Assembly: GCA_032622095.1 (NCBI GenBank)
Contig: CP136063.1
Span: forward strand, 27,718,987-27,782,986
DNA: 64,000 nucleotides
From: Siphonodentalium dalli
Taxonomy: Eukaryota; Mollusca; Scaphopoda; Gadilida; Siphonodentaliidae
Direction of reading: 5' to 3'
Position 1 is the stretch's first letter. Every line of letters starts with the position of its first letter. The position numbers were made by a program, and so were the translations under genes. The notes below the pieces were generated by a model. It had not been told where the DNA came from, searched no databases, and worked only from the letters and a program-made list of their open reading frames with translations. Shown here piece after piece: positions 47,214 to 59,669 of this stretch.

Positions 47214-49185
47214 TTATACTTCCATGTTTTAACATGGAAGTATATTGTAATTCTTCTGGCTTTTATTATTGTTCATTTTTCTTCTTATTCCAATAACATG
47301 CTTATATCTCAGGAACGGCTGGTCCGATTCACCTGCTGTTTTCGGTTTCAGTATATAACTTTAGAAGTTCTAGTAAAATGGCCTATTGAGAATTTCATCC
47401 GACCTTGACCTTCGGAGTTATCGCCATTTTGTTGATTTTTGGTTTTTTTTCGCGCTACCAAAATGACTTACAAAATCGAGGTTTGATTTCTTATATCGTC
47501 GAAACGGTTGGACCGATTGATTTGGAATTTGGTATCTGTATAGCCATTGAGTATACGCAGTCGATGCATAAATAGGGAATTTTGTGTGACCTTGACCTTT
47601 GGAAATAACGCTCTTTATCAGTTATATTGTTGTAAACGTATCTCCTCCTAAACGGCTTGAGATATCGAGTTCGGACTTTTTTAATTATTTGCGCATGTAT
47701 GTGTGTTATAAACCACCGAAAAATAATAGGGTTCGCACTTCCGGTTTAAAAGTTCGCTACGGGTCGAAGGTTAAAACAATTCTCTGTATAGGTAATCCAG
47801 AACGGCTTGAGATATTGAGTTGGGACTTATTGTATCATGTGCAGCAAACTCTGCGCTCTCTATTAATATATATAGTTAATGGATTCCACTTCCGGTTTGG
47901 GAGAACAGGCGTGTGGGTATGTATCTCAAAATTATTTTAGCGCAGAATTTGATGAAATTTGGTGTACATAATCTTTAGTTATCGCTGACGACTACTCCAC
48001 TGAAATTTTTGAAATCGGACTTAAACTTCTCAAGTTATGGCTGCTTAAAAACCTGATTTTTATGGGGTTTTCGGACCCCTAGAATGACTTGCAAAACTGC
48101 AAAATCGATGTTTGATTTCTTATATCGTTGAAACGGCTTGGCCAATTAATTTGAAATTTTGTACCTGCATAGCCATTGGGCATTAGCAGTCGATGCACAA
48201 ATAAGGAATTTGTGTGACCTTGACCTGTGGAAAGAACGCTCTTTATCTGTTTTATTGTTGTTAACGTATCTCCTCCTAAACGGCTTGAAATATCGGGTTC
48301 GGACTTTTTCATTATTTGCGCATGCACATCTTTTATGAACCACCGAAACATGATAGGGGTCGCACTTCCGGTTAAAAAGTTGACTATGGTCGAATAATAA
48401 AAGAACGCTCTTTATGCGAAATCCAGAACGGCTTGAGATATTGAGTTGGGACTTTTTGCGTACCTGCATAGCCATTTAACACGCGCAGTCGATGCACTAA
48501 TATGGAATTTTTTATGACCTTGAGCTTGAGAAACAACGCTCTTCATCTGTTTTATTATTGTTAACGTATCTCCTAAACGGCTTGAGATATCGGGTTCGGA
48601 CTTTTCCATAATTTGCGCAAGTGTGTGTGTTATAAACAAATAGGGAATTTCGTGTGACCTTGACCTTTGGAAGCAACGCTCTTTATCTGTTTTATTGTTG
48701 TTCCAGTATCTCCTCCGAAACGGCGTGAGATATCGAGTTCGGACTTTTTTCATTATTTGCGCATTTATGTGTTATGTACCACCGAAAATGATAGGGTTCG
48801 CACTTCCGGTTTAAAAGTTCGCTACTGGTCCAAGGATAAAACAACGCTCTTTATATGCAATTCAGAAGGGCTTGAGATATCGAGTTGGGACTTTTTGCAT
48901 GATGTGCAGCAAACTCTGCACTCTCTAATGATATATATAGGTAACGGATTTCACTTCCGGTTTGCGAGAACGGGCGTGTTGGTATGTATCTCAAATTGTT
49001 TTTGGTGCAGATTTTGATGGAATTTGGTGGATAGAATCTGTGGTTGCCGAGTATTACTATCAGCTACAGTATCACCATACTGATATGTGTCTCCTGAAAA
49101 CTGACGCTTTATCAGGTGACACAATTTCCGTCATTGGCGAACATGGAAGTATCGAAATTGCTGTGCAATTACAGTTTCATTCTAG
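47214..49185 (+). mobile_element. Array unit 18 (duplicate of unit 16)
   Basis: Palindrome 47216-47243; CTAG 49182-49185. Confidence 0.85.
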
Positions 49186-50939
49186 TTATACTTACATGTT
49201 TTAACATGTAAGTATATTGTAATTCTTCTGGCTTTTATTATTATTATTTTTTTTTCTTCTTATTATTCCAATAACATGCCTTAATCTCTGGAACGGGTGA
49301 ACCGATTCACCCAATTTTTTCGGTTTCAGTATATAACTTTGGAAGTTCTAGTAAAATGGCCTATTCAGAATTTCGTCCGACCTTGACCTTCGGAGTTATC
49401 GCCATTTTGTTGATTTTTTGAGGTTTTTTGCGACACAAAAGTCACTTGCGAAATCGATGTTTGAATTCTTATATCGTCGAAACAGCTTGACCGATTGATT
49501 TGAAATTTGGTACATGCATAGCGATTGAGTATATGAAGTCGATGTACAAATAGGGAATTTCGTCTGACCTTGACCTTTGGCATCAACGCTCTTTATCGGT
49601 TTTATTGTTGTTTTCCTATCTCCTCCGAAACGGCTTGAGATATCGGATTCGGACTTTTTTCATTATTTGCGCATGTATGTGTGTTATGAACCACCGAAAA
49701 ATTATAGGGTTCGCACTTCCGGTTTAAAAGTTCGCTATGGGTCGAAGGTTAAAAGAACGTTCTTTATAAGGAATCCAGAATGGCTCGAGCTATTGAGTTG
49801 GGACTTTTTGTATCATGTGCAGCAAACTCTGCGCTCTATAACGATATATATAGTTAATGGATTGCACTTCCGGTTTTGGATAACGGGCGTGTGGGTATGT
49901 ATCTCAAAACTATTTTGGCGCAGATTTTGATGAAATTTGGTGGACGTCATCAGTAGTTGCCACTGATTACTATGCAACTCGAATTTTAAAAATCGGACAT
50001 AAACTTCGAGAGTTATGGCTGTTTAAAAACCTGGTTTTTATGGGGTTTTCGTGCCCCTAAAATGCCTTGAAAAATTTCAAAATCGATGTTTGATTACTTT
50101 TGTCGTCGAAACGGCTAGGCCAATTGATTTGAAATTCCGTACCTCCATGGGCATTGAACATATGCAGTCGACGCACTAATAGGGAATTTCGTTTGACCTT
50201 GACCTTTGGAAACAACGCTCTTTATCTGTTTTATTGATGTAAACGTATCTCCTCCGGAACGGCTTGAGATATCGAGTTCGGACTTGCATTATTAGTTTCC
50301 TCTCATCATGTGCTACAAACACGCGAAAAATGGTATGGATAGCACTTCCGGTTCGAAAGTTCGGTATTGGTCGAAGAATCGGTTAACGCTCTTTGAAAAA
50401 CGTTTTTCTCCTGAATTTGACCAAATTCATAGGGCGGCATCGTTAGTCCAAACTGAAGACAACGCCTTAAAAATTAGCGCAATCGACCAAAAACTGACGT
50501 CACAGCACCCGATTCAAATTTTGAGTTTTGGGTATCCTGCAAGGTGGGAGCCTTGCCCTGATTTCTTTGAAAAAGGCGAATATATCCAAAACGACTCTAC
50601 CGATTGCCTTGATTTTGTGTACGTACATGGCTCCCGTCCTTGGCTATTGACTGGACTGGGTGCGGAGTCCGTCTGTATAATGATATTATATAGGGTACTG
50701 ATTTGACTTCCGGTTTGGGAGAACTGGCGAGTGGGTGTGTATCTCAAAATGTTTTTGGTGCAGAATTTGATGAAATTTAGTGGATAGAATACTGTGGTTG
50801 GTGACTAGTACTATGGCCTATAGTATCACAATACTCGCATGTGTCTGCTGACAAATAACCCGTTATCCGATGACACCAGTTCCCGTCATTGGCAACATGG
50901 AAGTATCGAAATTGCTGTGCAATTACAGTTTCATTCTAG
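49186..50939 (+). mobile_element. Array unit 19 (TTACAT palindrome; 'cccgtcattggc' 3' module)
   Basis: Palindrome 49188-49215. Near-identical to unit 24 apart from many single-base indels in the latter. CTAG 50936-50939. Confidence 0.85.
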
Positions 50940-52330
50940 TATTATATTTCTAATTCTTCCGGTTTTTTTCTCAATAACATGCTTATATCTCAGGAACGGC
51001 TGAACCGATTCACCTGCTGTTTTCGGTTTCGGATATAACTTTGGAAGATCTAGTAAAATAGCCTATCGAGATTTTTGTCCGACCTTGACCTTCGGAGTTA
51101 TCGCCATTTTCCTGATTTTTGGGGGTTTTTCATGCCACTAAAATGACTTGAAAAATCGAGGTTTGAGTTCTTATATCGTCAAAATGGCTTGACCGATTGA
51201 TTTGAAATTTGGTACTTGCATAGCCATTGAGTATACGAAGTCGATGTAAAATAGGGAATTTCGTCTGACCTTGACCTTTGGAAACAACGCTCTTTATCGG
51301 TTTTATTGTTGTTATCGTATCTCTTCCTAAACGGCTTGAGATATCGAGTTCGGACTTTTTTCATTATTTACGCATGCCTGTGTGCTATGAACCGCCGAAA
51401 AATGATAGGGTTCGCACTTCCGGTTTAAAAGTTCGCTACTGGTCGAAGAATAACACAACGCTCTTTATATGAAATCCAGAACGGCTCGAGATATTGAGTT
51501 GGGACTTTTTGCATGATGTGCAGCAAACTCTGCGCTCTCGAACGATATATATAGTTAACGGATTTCACTTCCGGTTCGGGAGAACGGGCGTGTGGGTATG
51601 TATCTCAAAACTATTTTGGCGCAGATTTTGATGAAATTTGTTGGACATAATCTTTAGTTGTCGCTGACCACTACTCCGCTCAGATTTTTAAAATCGGACT
51701 TAAACTTCTCGAGTTATGGCTGCTTAAAAACCTGATTTTTATGGGGTTTTCGGACCTCTAGAATGACTTGCAAACCTGCTAAATCGATGTTTGATTTCTT
51801 ATATCATTGAAACGGCTTGGCCAATTGATTTAAAATTATGTACCTCCATAGCCATTGGGCATTCGCAGTCGATGCACCAATAAGGAATTTCGTCTGACCT
51901 TGACCTTTGGAAAGAACGCTCTTTATCTGTTTTATTGTTGTTAACGTATCTCCTCCTAAACGGCTTGAGATATCGGGTTCGGACTTTTTTCATTATTTGC
52001 ACATGCACATCTGTTATGAACCAACGAAACATGATAGGGGTCGCACTCCCGGTTTACAAGTTGACTATGGTCGAATAATAAAAGAACGCTCTTTATACGA
52101 AATCCAGAATGGCTTGATATATTGAGCTGGGACTTTTGCGTGCCTGCATAGCAATTGAACATACCCAGTCGATGCACTAATATGGAATTTTGTATGACCT
52201 TGAGCTTAAGAAACAACTATGAGCTACAGTATCTCCATACTGATATGGACGCTCTATCAGGTGACACAATTTCAGTCATTGGTGAACATGGAAGTATCGA
52301 AATTGCTGTGCAATTACAGTTTCATTCTAG
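50940..52330 (+). mobile_element. Array unit 20 (no palindrome; 'gagcttaagaaacaactatg' 3' module)
   Basis: Starts 'tattatatttctaattcttc'; two interior repeats about 628 bp apart ('gaccttgacctttggaaa' at about 51270 and 51898). CTAG 52327-52330. Confidence 0.85.
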
Positions 52331-54223
52331 TTATTATACTTACATGTTTTAACATGTAAGTATATTGTAATTCTTCTGGCTTTTATTATACTTACATGTT
52401 TTAACATGTAAGTATATTGTAATTCTTCTGGCTTTTATTATTATTATTTTTTTTTCTTCTTATTATTCCAATAACATGCCTTAATCTCTGGAACGGCTGA
52501 ACCGATTCACCCAATTTTTTCGGTTTCAGTATATAACTTTGGAAGTTCTAGTAATATGGCCTATTCAGAATTTCGTCCGACTTTGACCTTCGGAGTTATC
52601 GCCATTTTGTTGATTTTTGGAGGTTTTTTGCGACACAAAAGTCACTTGCGAAATCGATGTTTGAATTCTTATATCGTCGAAACGGCTTGACCGATTGATT
52701 TGAAATTTGGTACATGCATAGCCATTGAGTATACGAAGTCGATTTACAAATAGGGAATTTCGTCTGACCTTGACCTTTGGAAACAACGCTCTTTATCGGT
52801 TTTATTGTTGTTTTCCTATCTCCTCCGAAACGGCTTGAGATATCGGGTTCGGACTTTTTTCATTATTTGCGCATGTATGTGTGTTATGAACCACCGAAAA
52901 ATTATAGGGTTCGCACTTCCGGTTTAAAAGTTCGCTATGGGTCGAAGGTTAAAAGAACGTTCTTTATAAGGAATCCAGAATGGCTCGAGCTATTGAGTTG
53001 GGACTTTTTGTATCATGTGCAGCAAACTCTGCGCTCTATAACGATATATATAGTTAATGGATTGCACTTCCAGTTTTGGATAACGGGCGTGTGGGTATGT
53101 ATCTCAAAACTATTTTGGCGCAGATTTTGATGAAATTTGGTGGACGTCATCAGTAGTTGCCACTGATTACTATGCAACTCGATTTTTAAAAATCGGACAT
53201 AAACTTCGAGAGTTATGGCTGTTTAAAAACCTGGTTTTTATGGGGTTTTCGTGCCCCTAAAATGCCTTGAAAAATTTCAAAATCGATGTTTGATTACTTT
53301 TGTCGTCGAAACGGCTTGGCCAATTGATTTGAAATTCCGTACCTCCATGGGCATTGAACATATGCAGTCGATGCACTAATAGGGAATTTCGTCTGACCTT
53401 AACCTTTGGAAAGAACGCTCTTTATCTGTTTTATTGTTGTAAACGTATCTCCCCCGGAACGGCTTGAGGTATCGAGTTCGGACTTGCATTATTAGTTTCC
53501 TCTCATCATGTGCTACAAACGCGCGAAAAATGGTATGGATAGCACTTCCGGTTCGAAAGTTCGGTATTGGTCGAAGAATCGGTTAACGCTCTTTGAAAAA
53601 CGTTTTTTCTCCTGAATTTGACCAAATTCATAGGGTGGCATCGCTAGTACGAACTGAAGACAACGCCTTAAAAATTAGCGCAATCGACCAAAAACTGACG
53701 TCACAGCACCCGATTCAACTTTTGACTTTTGGGTATCCTGCAAGGCGGGAGCCTTGCCCTGATTTCTTTGAAAAAGGCGAATATATCCAAAACGACTCTA
53801 CCGATTGCCTTGATTTTGTGTACGTACATAGCTCCCGTCCTTGGCTATTGACTGGACTGGGTGCGGTGTTCGTCCGACCTTGACCTTGGCACAAAACGCT
53901 CTTCATGTTGATTACTGTTGTGTGCTCATCTCCTCCGGAACGGCTTGAGATATCGAGTTCGGACTTGCTCTATTAGGTTCGTCTTCTCGTGTGATACATG
54001 CATACAAAAATGACTTCCGGTTTGGGAGAACTGGCGAGTGGGTGCAGAATTTGATGAAATTTGGTGGATAAAATACTGTGGTTGGTGACTAGTACTATGG
54101 TATATAGTATCACAATAATCGCATGTGTCTGCTGACAACTAACTCGTTAACGGACGACACAAGTTCCCGTCATTGGCAACATGGAAGTATCGAAATTGCT
54201 GTGCAATTACAGTTTCATTCTAG
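52331..54223 (+). mobile_element. Array unit 21 (double TTACAT palindrome)
   Basis: Palindromes 52336-52363 and 52388-52415, 52 bp apart. Otherwise like units 11 and 19. 3' part resembles unit 1 ('cgttaacggacgacacaagt'). CTAG 54220-54223. Confidence 0.85.
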
Positions 54224-54727
54224 TATTATACTTCCATGTTTTAACATGGAAGTATATTGTAATTCTTCTGGCTTTTATTTTTCTTCTTATTATTCCAATA
54301 ACATGCTTATATCTCAGGAACGGCTGGACCGATTCACATGCTGTTTTTGGTTTCAGTATATAACTTTGGAAGTTCTCCGAAAATAGCCTATTGAGAATTT
54401 CGTACGACCTTGACCTTCGGAGTTATCGCCATTTTGTTGATTTTTGGGGTTTTTTCGCGCTACCAAAATGACTTACAAAATCGAGGTTTGAATTCTTATA
54501 TCGTCGAAACGGGAAGACCGATTGATTTGAAATTTGGTACCTGCATAGCCATTGAGTATACGAAGTCGAGGCACAAATATGGAATTTTGTATGACCTTGA
54601 GCTTAAGAAACAACTATGAGCTACAGTATCTCCATACTGATATGGACGCTCTATCAGGTGACACAATTTCAGTCATTGGTGAACATGGAAGTATCGAAAT
54701 TGCTGTGCAATTACAGTTTCATTCTAG
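54224..54727 (+). mobile_element. Array unit 22 (minimal 504-bp unit)
   Basis: Palindrome 54228-54255, 5' module, then directly the 'gagcttaagaaacaactatg' 3' module, hairpin and CTAG 54724-54727. No complete 630-bp interior repeat, so it defines the minimal element: 5' palindrome, 5' module, 3' module, 3' hairpin. Confidence 0.85.
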
Positions 54728-56425
54728 TTATTATTATTATTTTTTTTCTTATTATTCCAATAACATGCCTTAATCTCTGGAACGGCTGAACCGATTCACC
54801 CAATTTTTTCGGTTTCAGTATATAACTTTGGAAGTTCTAGTAAAATGGCCTATCAGAATTTCGTCCGACCTTGACCTTCGGAGTTATCACCATTTTGTTG
54901 ATTTTTGGAGGTTTTTTGCGACACAAAAGTCACTTGCGAAATCGATGTTTGAATTCTTATATCGTCGAAACGGCTTGACCGATTGATTTAAAATTTGGTA
55001 CATGCATAGCCATTGAGTATACGAAGTCGATGTACAAATAGGGAATTTCGTCTGACCTTGACCTTTGGAAACAACGCTCTTTATCGGTTTTATTGTTGTT
55101 TTCCTATCTCCTCCGAAACGGCTTGAGATATCGGGTTCGGACTTTTTTCATTATTTGCGCATGTATGTGTGTTATGAACCACCGAAAAATTATAGGGTTC
55201 GCACTTCCGGTTTAAAAGTTCGCTATGGGTCGAAGGTTAAAAGACGTTCTTTATAAGGAATCCAGAATGCTCGAGCTATTGAGTTGGGACTTTTTGTATC
55301 ATGTGCAGCAACCTCTGCGCTCTATAACGATATATATAGTTAATGGATTGCACTTCCGGTTTTGGATAACGGGCGTGTGGGTATGTATCTCAAAACTATT
55401 TTGGCGCAGATTTAGATGAAATTTGGTGGACGTCATCAGTAGTTGCCACTGATTACTATTGCAACTCGAATTTTAAAAATCGGACATAAACTTCGAGAGT
55501 TATGGCTGTTTAAAAACCTGGTTTTTTATGGGTTTTCGTGCCCCTAAAATGCCTTGAAAAATTTCAAAATCGATGTTTGATTACTTTTGTCGTCGAAACG
55601 GCTTGGCCAATTGATTTGAAATTCCGTACCTCCATGGGCATTGAACATATGCCGTCGTCGCACTAATAGGGAATTTCGTCTGACCTTGACCCTTTGGAAA
55701 CAACGCTCTTTATCTGTTTATTGATGTAAACGTATCTGCTCCGGAACGGCTTGAGATATCGAGTTCGGACTTGCATTATTAGTTTTCTCTCGTCATGTGC
55801 TACAAACACGCGAAAAATGGTATGGATAGCTCTTCCGGTCGACAGTTCGGTATTGGTCGAAGAATCGGTTAACGCTCTTTGAAAAACGTTTTTCTCCTGA
55901 ATTTGACCAAATTCATAGGGCGGCATCGTTAGTCCGAACTGAAGACAACGCGTTAAAATTAGCGCAATCGACCAAAACTGACGTCACAGCACCCGATTCA
56001 AATTTTGACTTTGGGGTATCCTGCAAGGTGGGAGCCTTGCCCTGATTTCTTTGAAAAAGGCGAATATATCCAAAACGACTCTACCGATTGCCTTGATTTT
56101 GTGTACGTACATAGCTCCCGTCCTTGGCTATTGACTGGACTGGGTGCGGAGTCCGTCTGTATAATGATATTATATAGGGTACTGATTTGACTTCCGGTTT
56201 GGAGAACTGGCGAGTGGGTTGTGTATCTCAAAATGTTTTTGGTGCAGAATTTGATGAAATTTAGTGGATAGAATACTGTGGTTGGTGGACTAGTACTATG
56301 GTCTATAGTATCACAATACTCGCATGTGTCTGCTGACAAAATAACCCGTTATCCGATGACACCAGTTCCCGTCATTGGCAACATGGAAGTATCGAAATTG
56401 CTGTGCAATTACAGTTTCATTCTAG
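54728..56425 (+). mobile_element. Array unit 23 (no palindrome; indel-rich sequence)
   Basis: Starts with (TTA)n and T-run. Compared with units 11, 19 and 21 it has many one-base gains or losses (for example 'aaaagacgttc' for 'aaaagaacgttc', 'gaatgctcgag' for 'gaatggctcgag', 'gacaaaataaccc' for 'gacaaataaccc'). CTAG 56422-56425. Confidence 0.8.
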
Positions 56426-58180
56426 TTATACTTACATGTTTTAACATGTAAGTATATTGTAATTCTTCTGGCTTTTATTATTATTTTTTTTTTTCTCTTA
56501 TTATTCCAATAACATGCCTTAATCTCTGGAACGGGTGAACCGATTCACCCAATTTTTTCGGTTTTAGTATATAACTTTGGAAGTTCTAGTAAAATGGCCT
56601 ATTCAGAATTTCGTCCGACCTTGACCTTCGGAGTTATCGCCATTTTGTTGATTTTTGGAGGTTTTTTGCGACACAAAAGTCACTTGCGAAATCGATGTTT
56701 GAATTCTTATATCGTCGAAAACAGCTTGACCGATTGATTTGAAATTTGTTACACGCATAGCGATTGAGTATATGAAGTCGATGTACAAATAGGGAATTTC
56801 GTCTGACCTTGACCTTTGGAAACAACGCTCCTTTTATCGGTTTTATTGTTGTTTTCCTATCTCCTCCGAAACGGCTTGAGATATCGGATTCGGACTTTTT
56901 TCATTATTTGCGCATGTATGTGTGTTATGAACCACCGAAAAATTATAGGGTTCGCACTTCCGGTTTAAAAGTTCGCTATGGGTCGAAGGTTAAAAGAACG
57001 TTTCTTTATAAGGAATCCAGAATGGCTCGAGCTATTGAGTTGGGACTTTTTGTATCATGTGCAGCAAACTCTGCGCTCTATAACGATATATATAGTTAAT
57101 GGATTGCACTTCCGGTTTTGGATAACGGGCGTGTGGGTATGTATCTCAAAACTATTTTGGCGCAGATTTTGATGGAAATTTGGTGGACGTCATCAATAGT
57201 TGCCACTGATTACTATGCAACTCGAATTTTAAAAATCGGACATAAACTTCGAGAGTTATAGCTGTTTAAAAACCTGGTTTTATGGGGTTTTCGTGCCCCT
57301 AAAATGCCTTGAAAATTTCAAATTGATGTATGATTACTTTTGTCGTCGAAACGGCTAGGCCAATTGATTTGAAATTCCGTACCTCCATGGGCATTGAACA
57401 TATGCAGTCGACGCACTAATAGGGAATTTCGTTTGACCTTGACCTTTGGAAACAACGCTCTTTATCTGTTTTATTGATGTAAACGTATCTCCTCCGGAAC
57501 GGCTTGAGATATCGAGTTCGGACTTGCATTATTAGTTTCCTCTCATCATGTGCTACAAACACGCGAAAAATGGTATGGATAGCACTTCCGGTTCGAAAGT
57601 TCGGTATTGGTCGAAGAATCGGTTAACGCTCTTTGAAAAAACGTTTTTCTCCTGAATTTGACCAAATTCATAGGGCGGCATCGTTAGTCCAAACTGAAGA
57701 CAACGCCTTAAAAATTAGCGGCAATCGACCAAAAACTGACGTCACAGCACCCGATCAAATTTTGACTTTTGGGTATCCTGCAAGGTGGGAGCCTTGCCCT
57801 GATTTCTTTGAAAAAGGCGAATATATCCAAAACGACTCTACCGATTGCCTTGATTTTGTGTACGTACATGGCTCCCGTCCTTGGCTATTGACTGGACTGG
57901 GTGCGGAGTCCGTCTGTATAATGATATTATATAGGGTACTGATTTGACTTCCGGTTTGGGAGAACTGGCGAGTGGGTGTGTATCTCAAAATGTTTTTGGT
58001 GCAGAATTTGATGAAATTTAGTGGATAGAATACTGTGGTTGGTGACTAGTACTATGGCCTATAGTATCACAATACTCGCATGTGTCTGCTGACAAATAAC
58101 CCGTTATCCGATGACACCAGTTCCCGTCATTGGCAACATGGAAGTATCGAAATTGCTGTGCAATTACAGTTTCATTCTAG
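56426..58180 (+). mobile_element. Array unit 24 (TTACAT palindrome; indel-rich copy of unit 19)
   Basis: Palindrome 56428-56455. Differences from unit 19 are mostly one- or two-base indels ('gctccttttatcgg', 'cgtttctttat', 'gatggaaattt', 'agcggcaatcg', 'cccgatcaaat'). CTAG 58177-58180. Confidence 0.85.
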
Positions 58181-59669
58181 TATTATATTTCTAATTCTTC
58201 CGTTTTTTATTATTATTTTTTCAATAACATGCCTTAATCTCTGAAACGGCCGAACCGATTCACCCGATTTTTTCGGTTTCAGTATATAACTTTGGAAGTT
58301 CTAGTAAAATGGCCTATTGAGAATTTCGTCCGACCTTGACCTTCGGAGTTATCGCCATTTTGTTGATTTTTGTTTTTTTTTCGCTGCACAAAAGTAACTT
58401 GCGAAATCGATGTTTGATCTCTTATATCGTCGAAACGGCTTGAACGATTGATTTGAAATTTAGTACCTGCATAGCCATTGAGTATACGAAGTCGATGCAC
58501 AAATAGGGAATTTCGTGTGACCTTGAACTTTGGAAACAACGCTCTCTATCGGTTTTATTGTTGTTATCGTATCTCCTCCTAAACGGCTTAAGATATCGAG
58601 TTCGGACTTTTTCATTATTTGCGCATATATGTGTGTTATGAACCACCGAAAAATGATAGGGTTCGCACTTCCGGTTTAAAAGTTCGCTACTGGTCGAAGG
58701 ATAAAACAACGCTCTTTATAGTGAATCTAGAACGGCTTGAGATATTGAGTTGGGACTTTTTGCATTATGTGCAGAAAATTCTGCGCTATCGAACGATATA
58801 TATAATTAATGGATATCACTTCCGGTTCGGGAGAGCGGGCGTGTGGGTATGTATCTCAAAACTATTTTAGCTCATATTTTGATGACATTTGGTAGACATT
58901 TGGTAAACTTCGATAGTTATGGCTGTTTAAAAACCTGGTTTATTTCCGACCTTGACCTTCAGAGTTATCGACATTTTGTTGATTTTTGGGGGGTCTTCGC
59001 GCAACTAAAATGACTTGCAAAATCGAGGTTTGATTTCTTAAATTGCCGAAACGGCTTGCCCGATTGATTTGAAATTCGGAACCTTCTTAGGCATTGCGCA
59101 TTGGCAGTCGATGAACTAATAGGGAATTTCGTGTGACCTTGACCTTTGGAAACAACGCTCTTTATCTGTTTTATTGTTGTTCCAGTATCTCCTCCGAAAC
59201 GACTTGAGATATCGAGTTCGGACTTTTTTCATTATTTGCTCATTTATGAGTGTTATGTACCACCGAAAAATGATAGGGTTCGCACTTCCGGTTTAAAAGT
59301 TCGCTGCTGGTCGAAGGATAAAACAACGCTCTTTATATGAAATCCAGAAGGGCTTGAGATATCGAGTTGGGACCTTTTGCATGATGTGCAGCAAACTCTG
59401 CGCTCTCTAATGATATATATATAGTTAATGGATTTCACTTCCGGTTTGGGAGAATGGGCGTGTGGGTATGTATCTCAAATTGTTTTTGGTGCAGATTTTG
59501 ATGGAATTTTGTGGATAGAATCTGTGGTTGCCGAGTATTACTATCAGCTACAGTATCACCATACTGATATGTGTCTCCTGAAAACTGACGCTTTATCAGG
59601 TGACACAATTTCCGTCATTGGCGAACATGGAAGTATCGAAATTGCTGTGCAATTACAGTTTCATTCTAG
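58181..59669 (+). mobile_element. Array unit 25 (no palindrome)
   Basis: Starts 'tattatatttctaattcttc'; 3' module 'tatcagctacagtatcacc'; internal deletion near 58895 ('catttggtagacatttggta'). CTAG 59666-59669. Confidence 0.8.
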
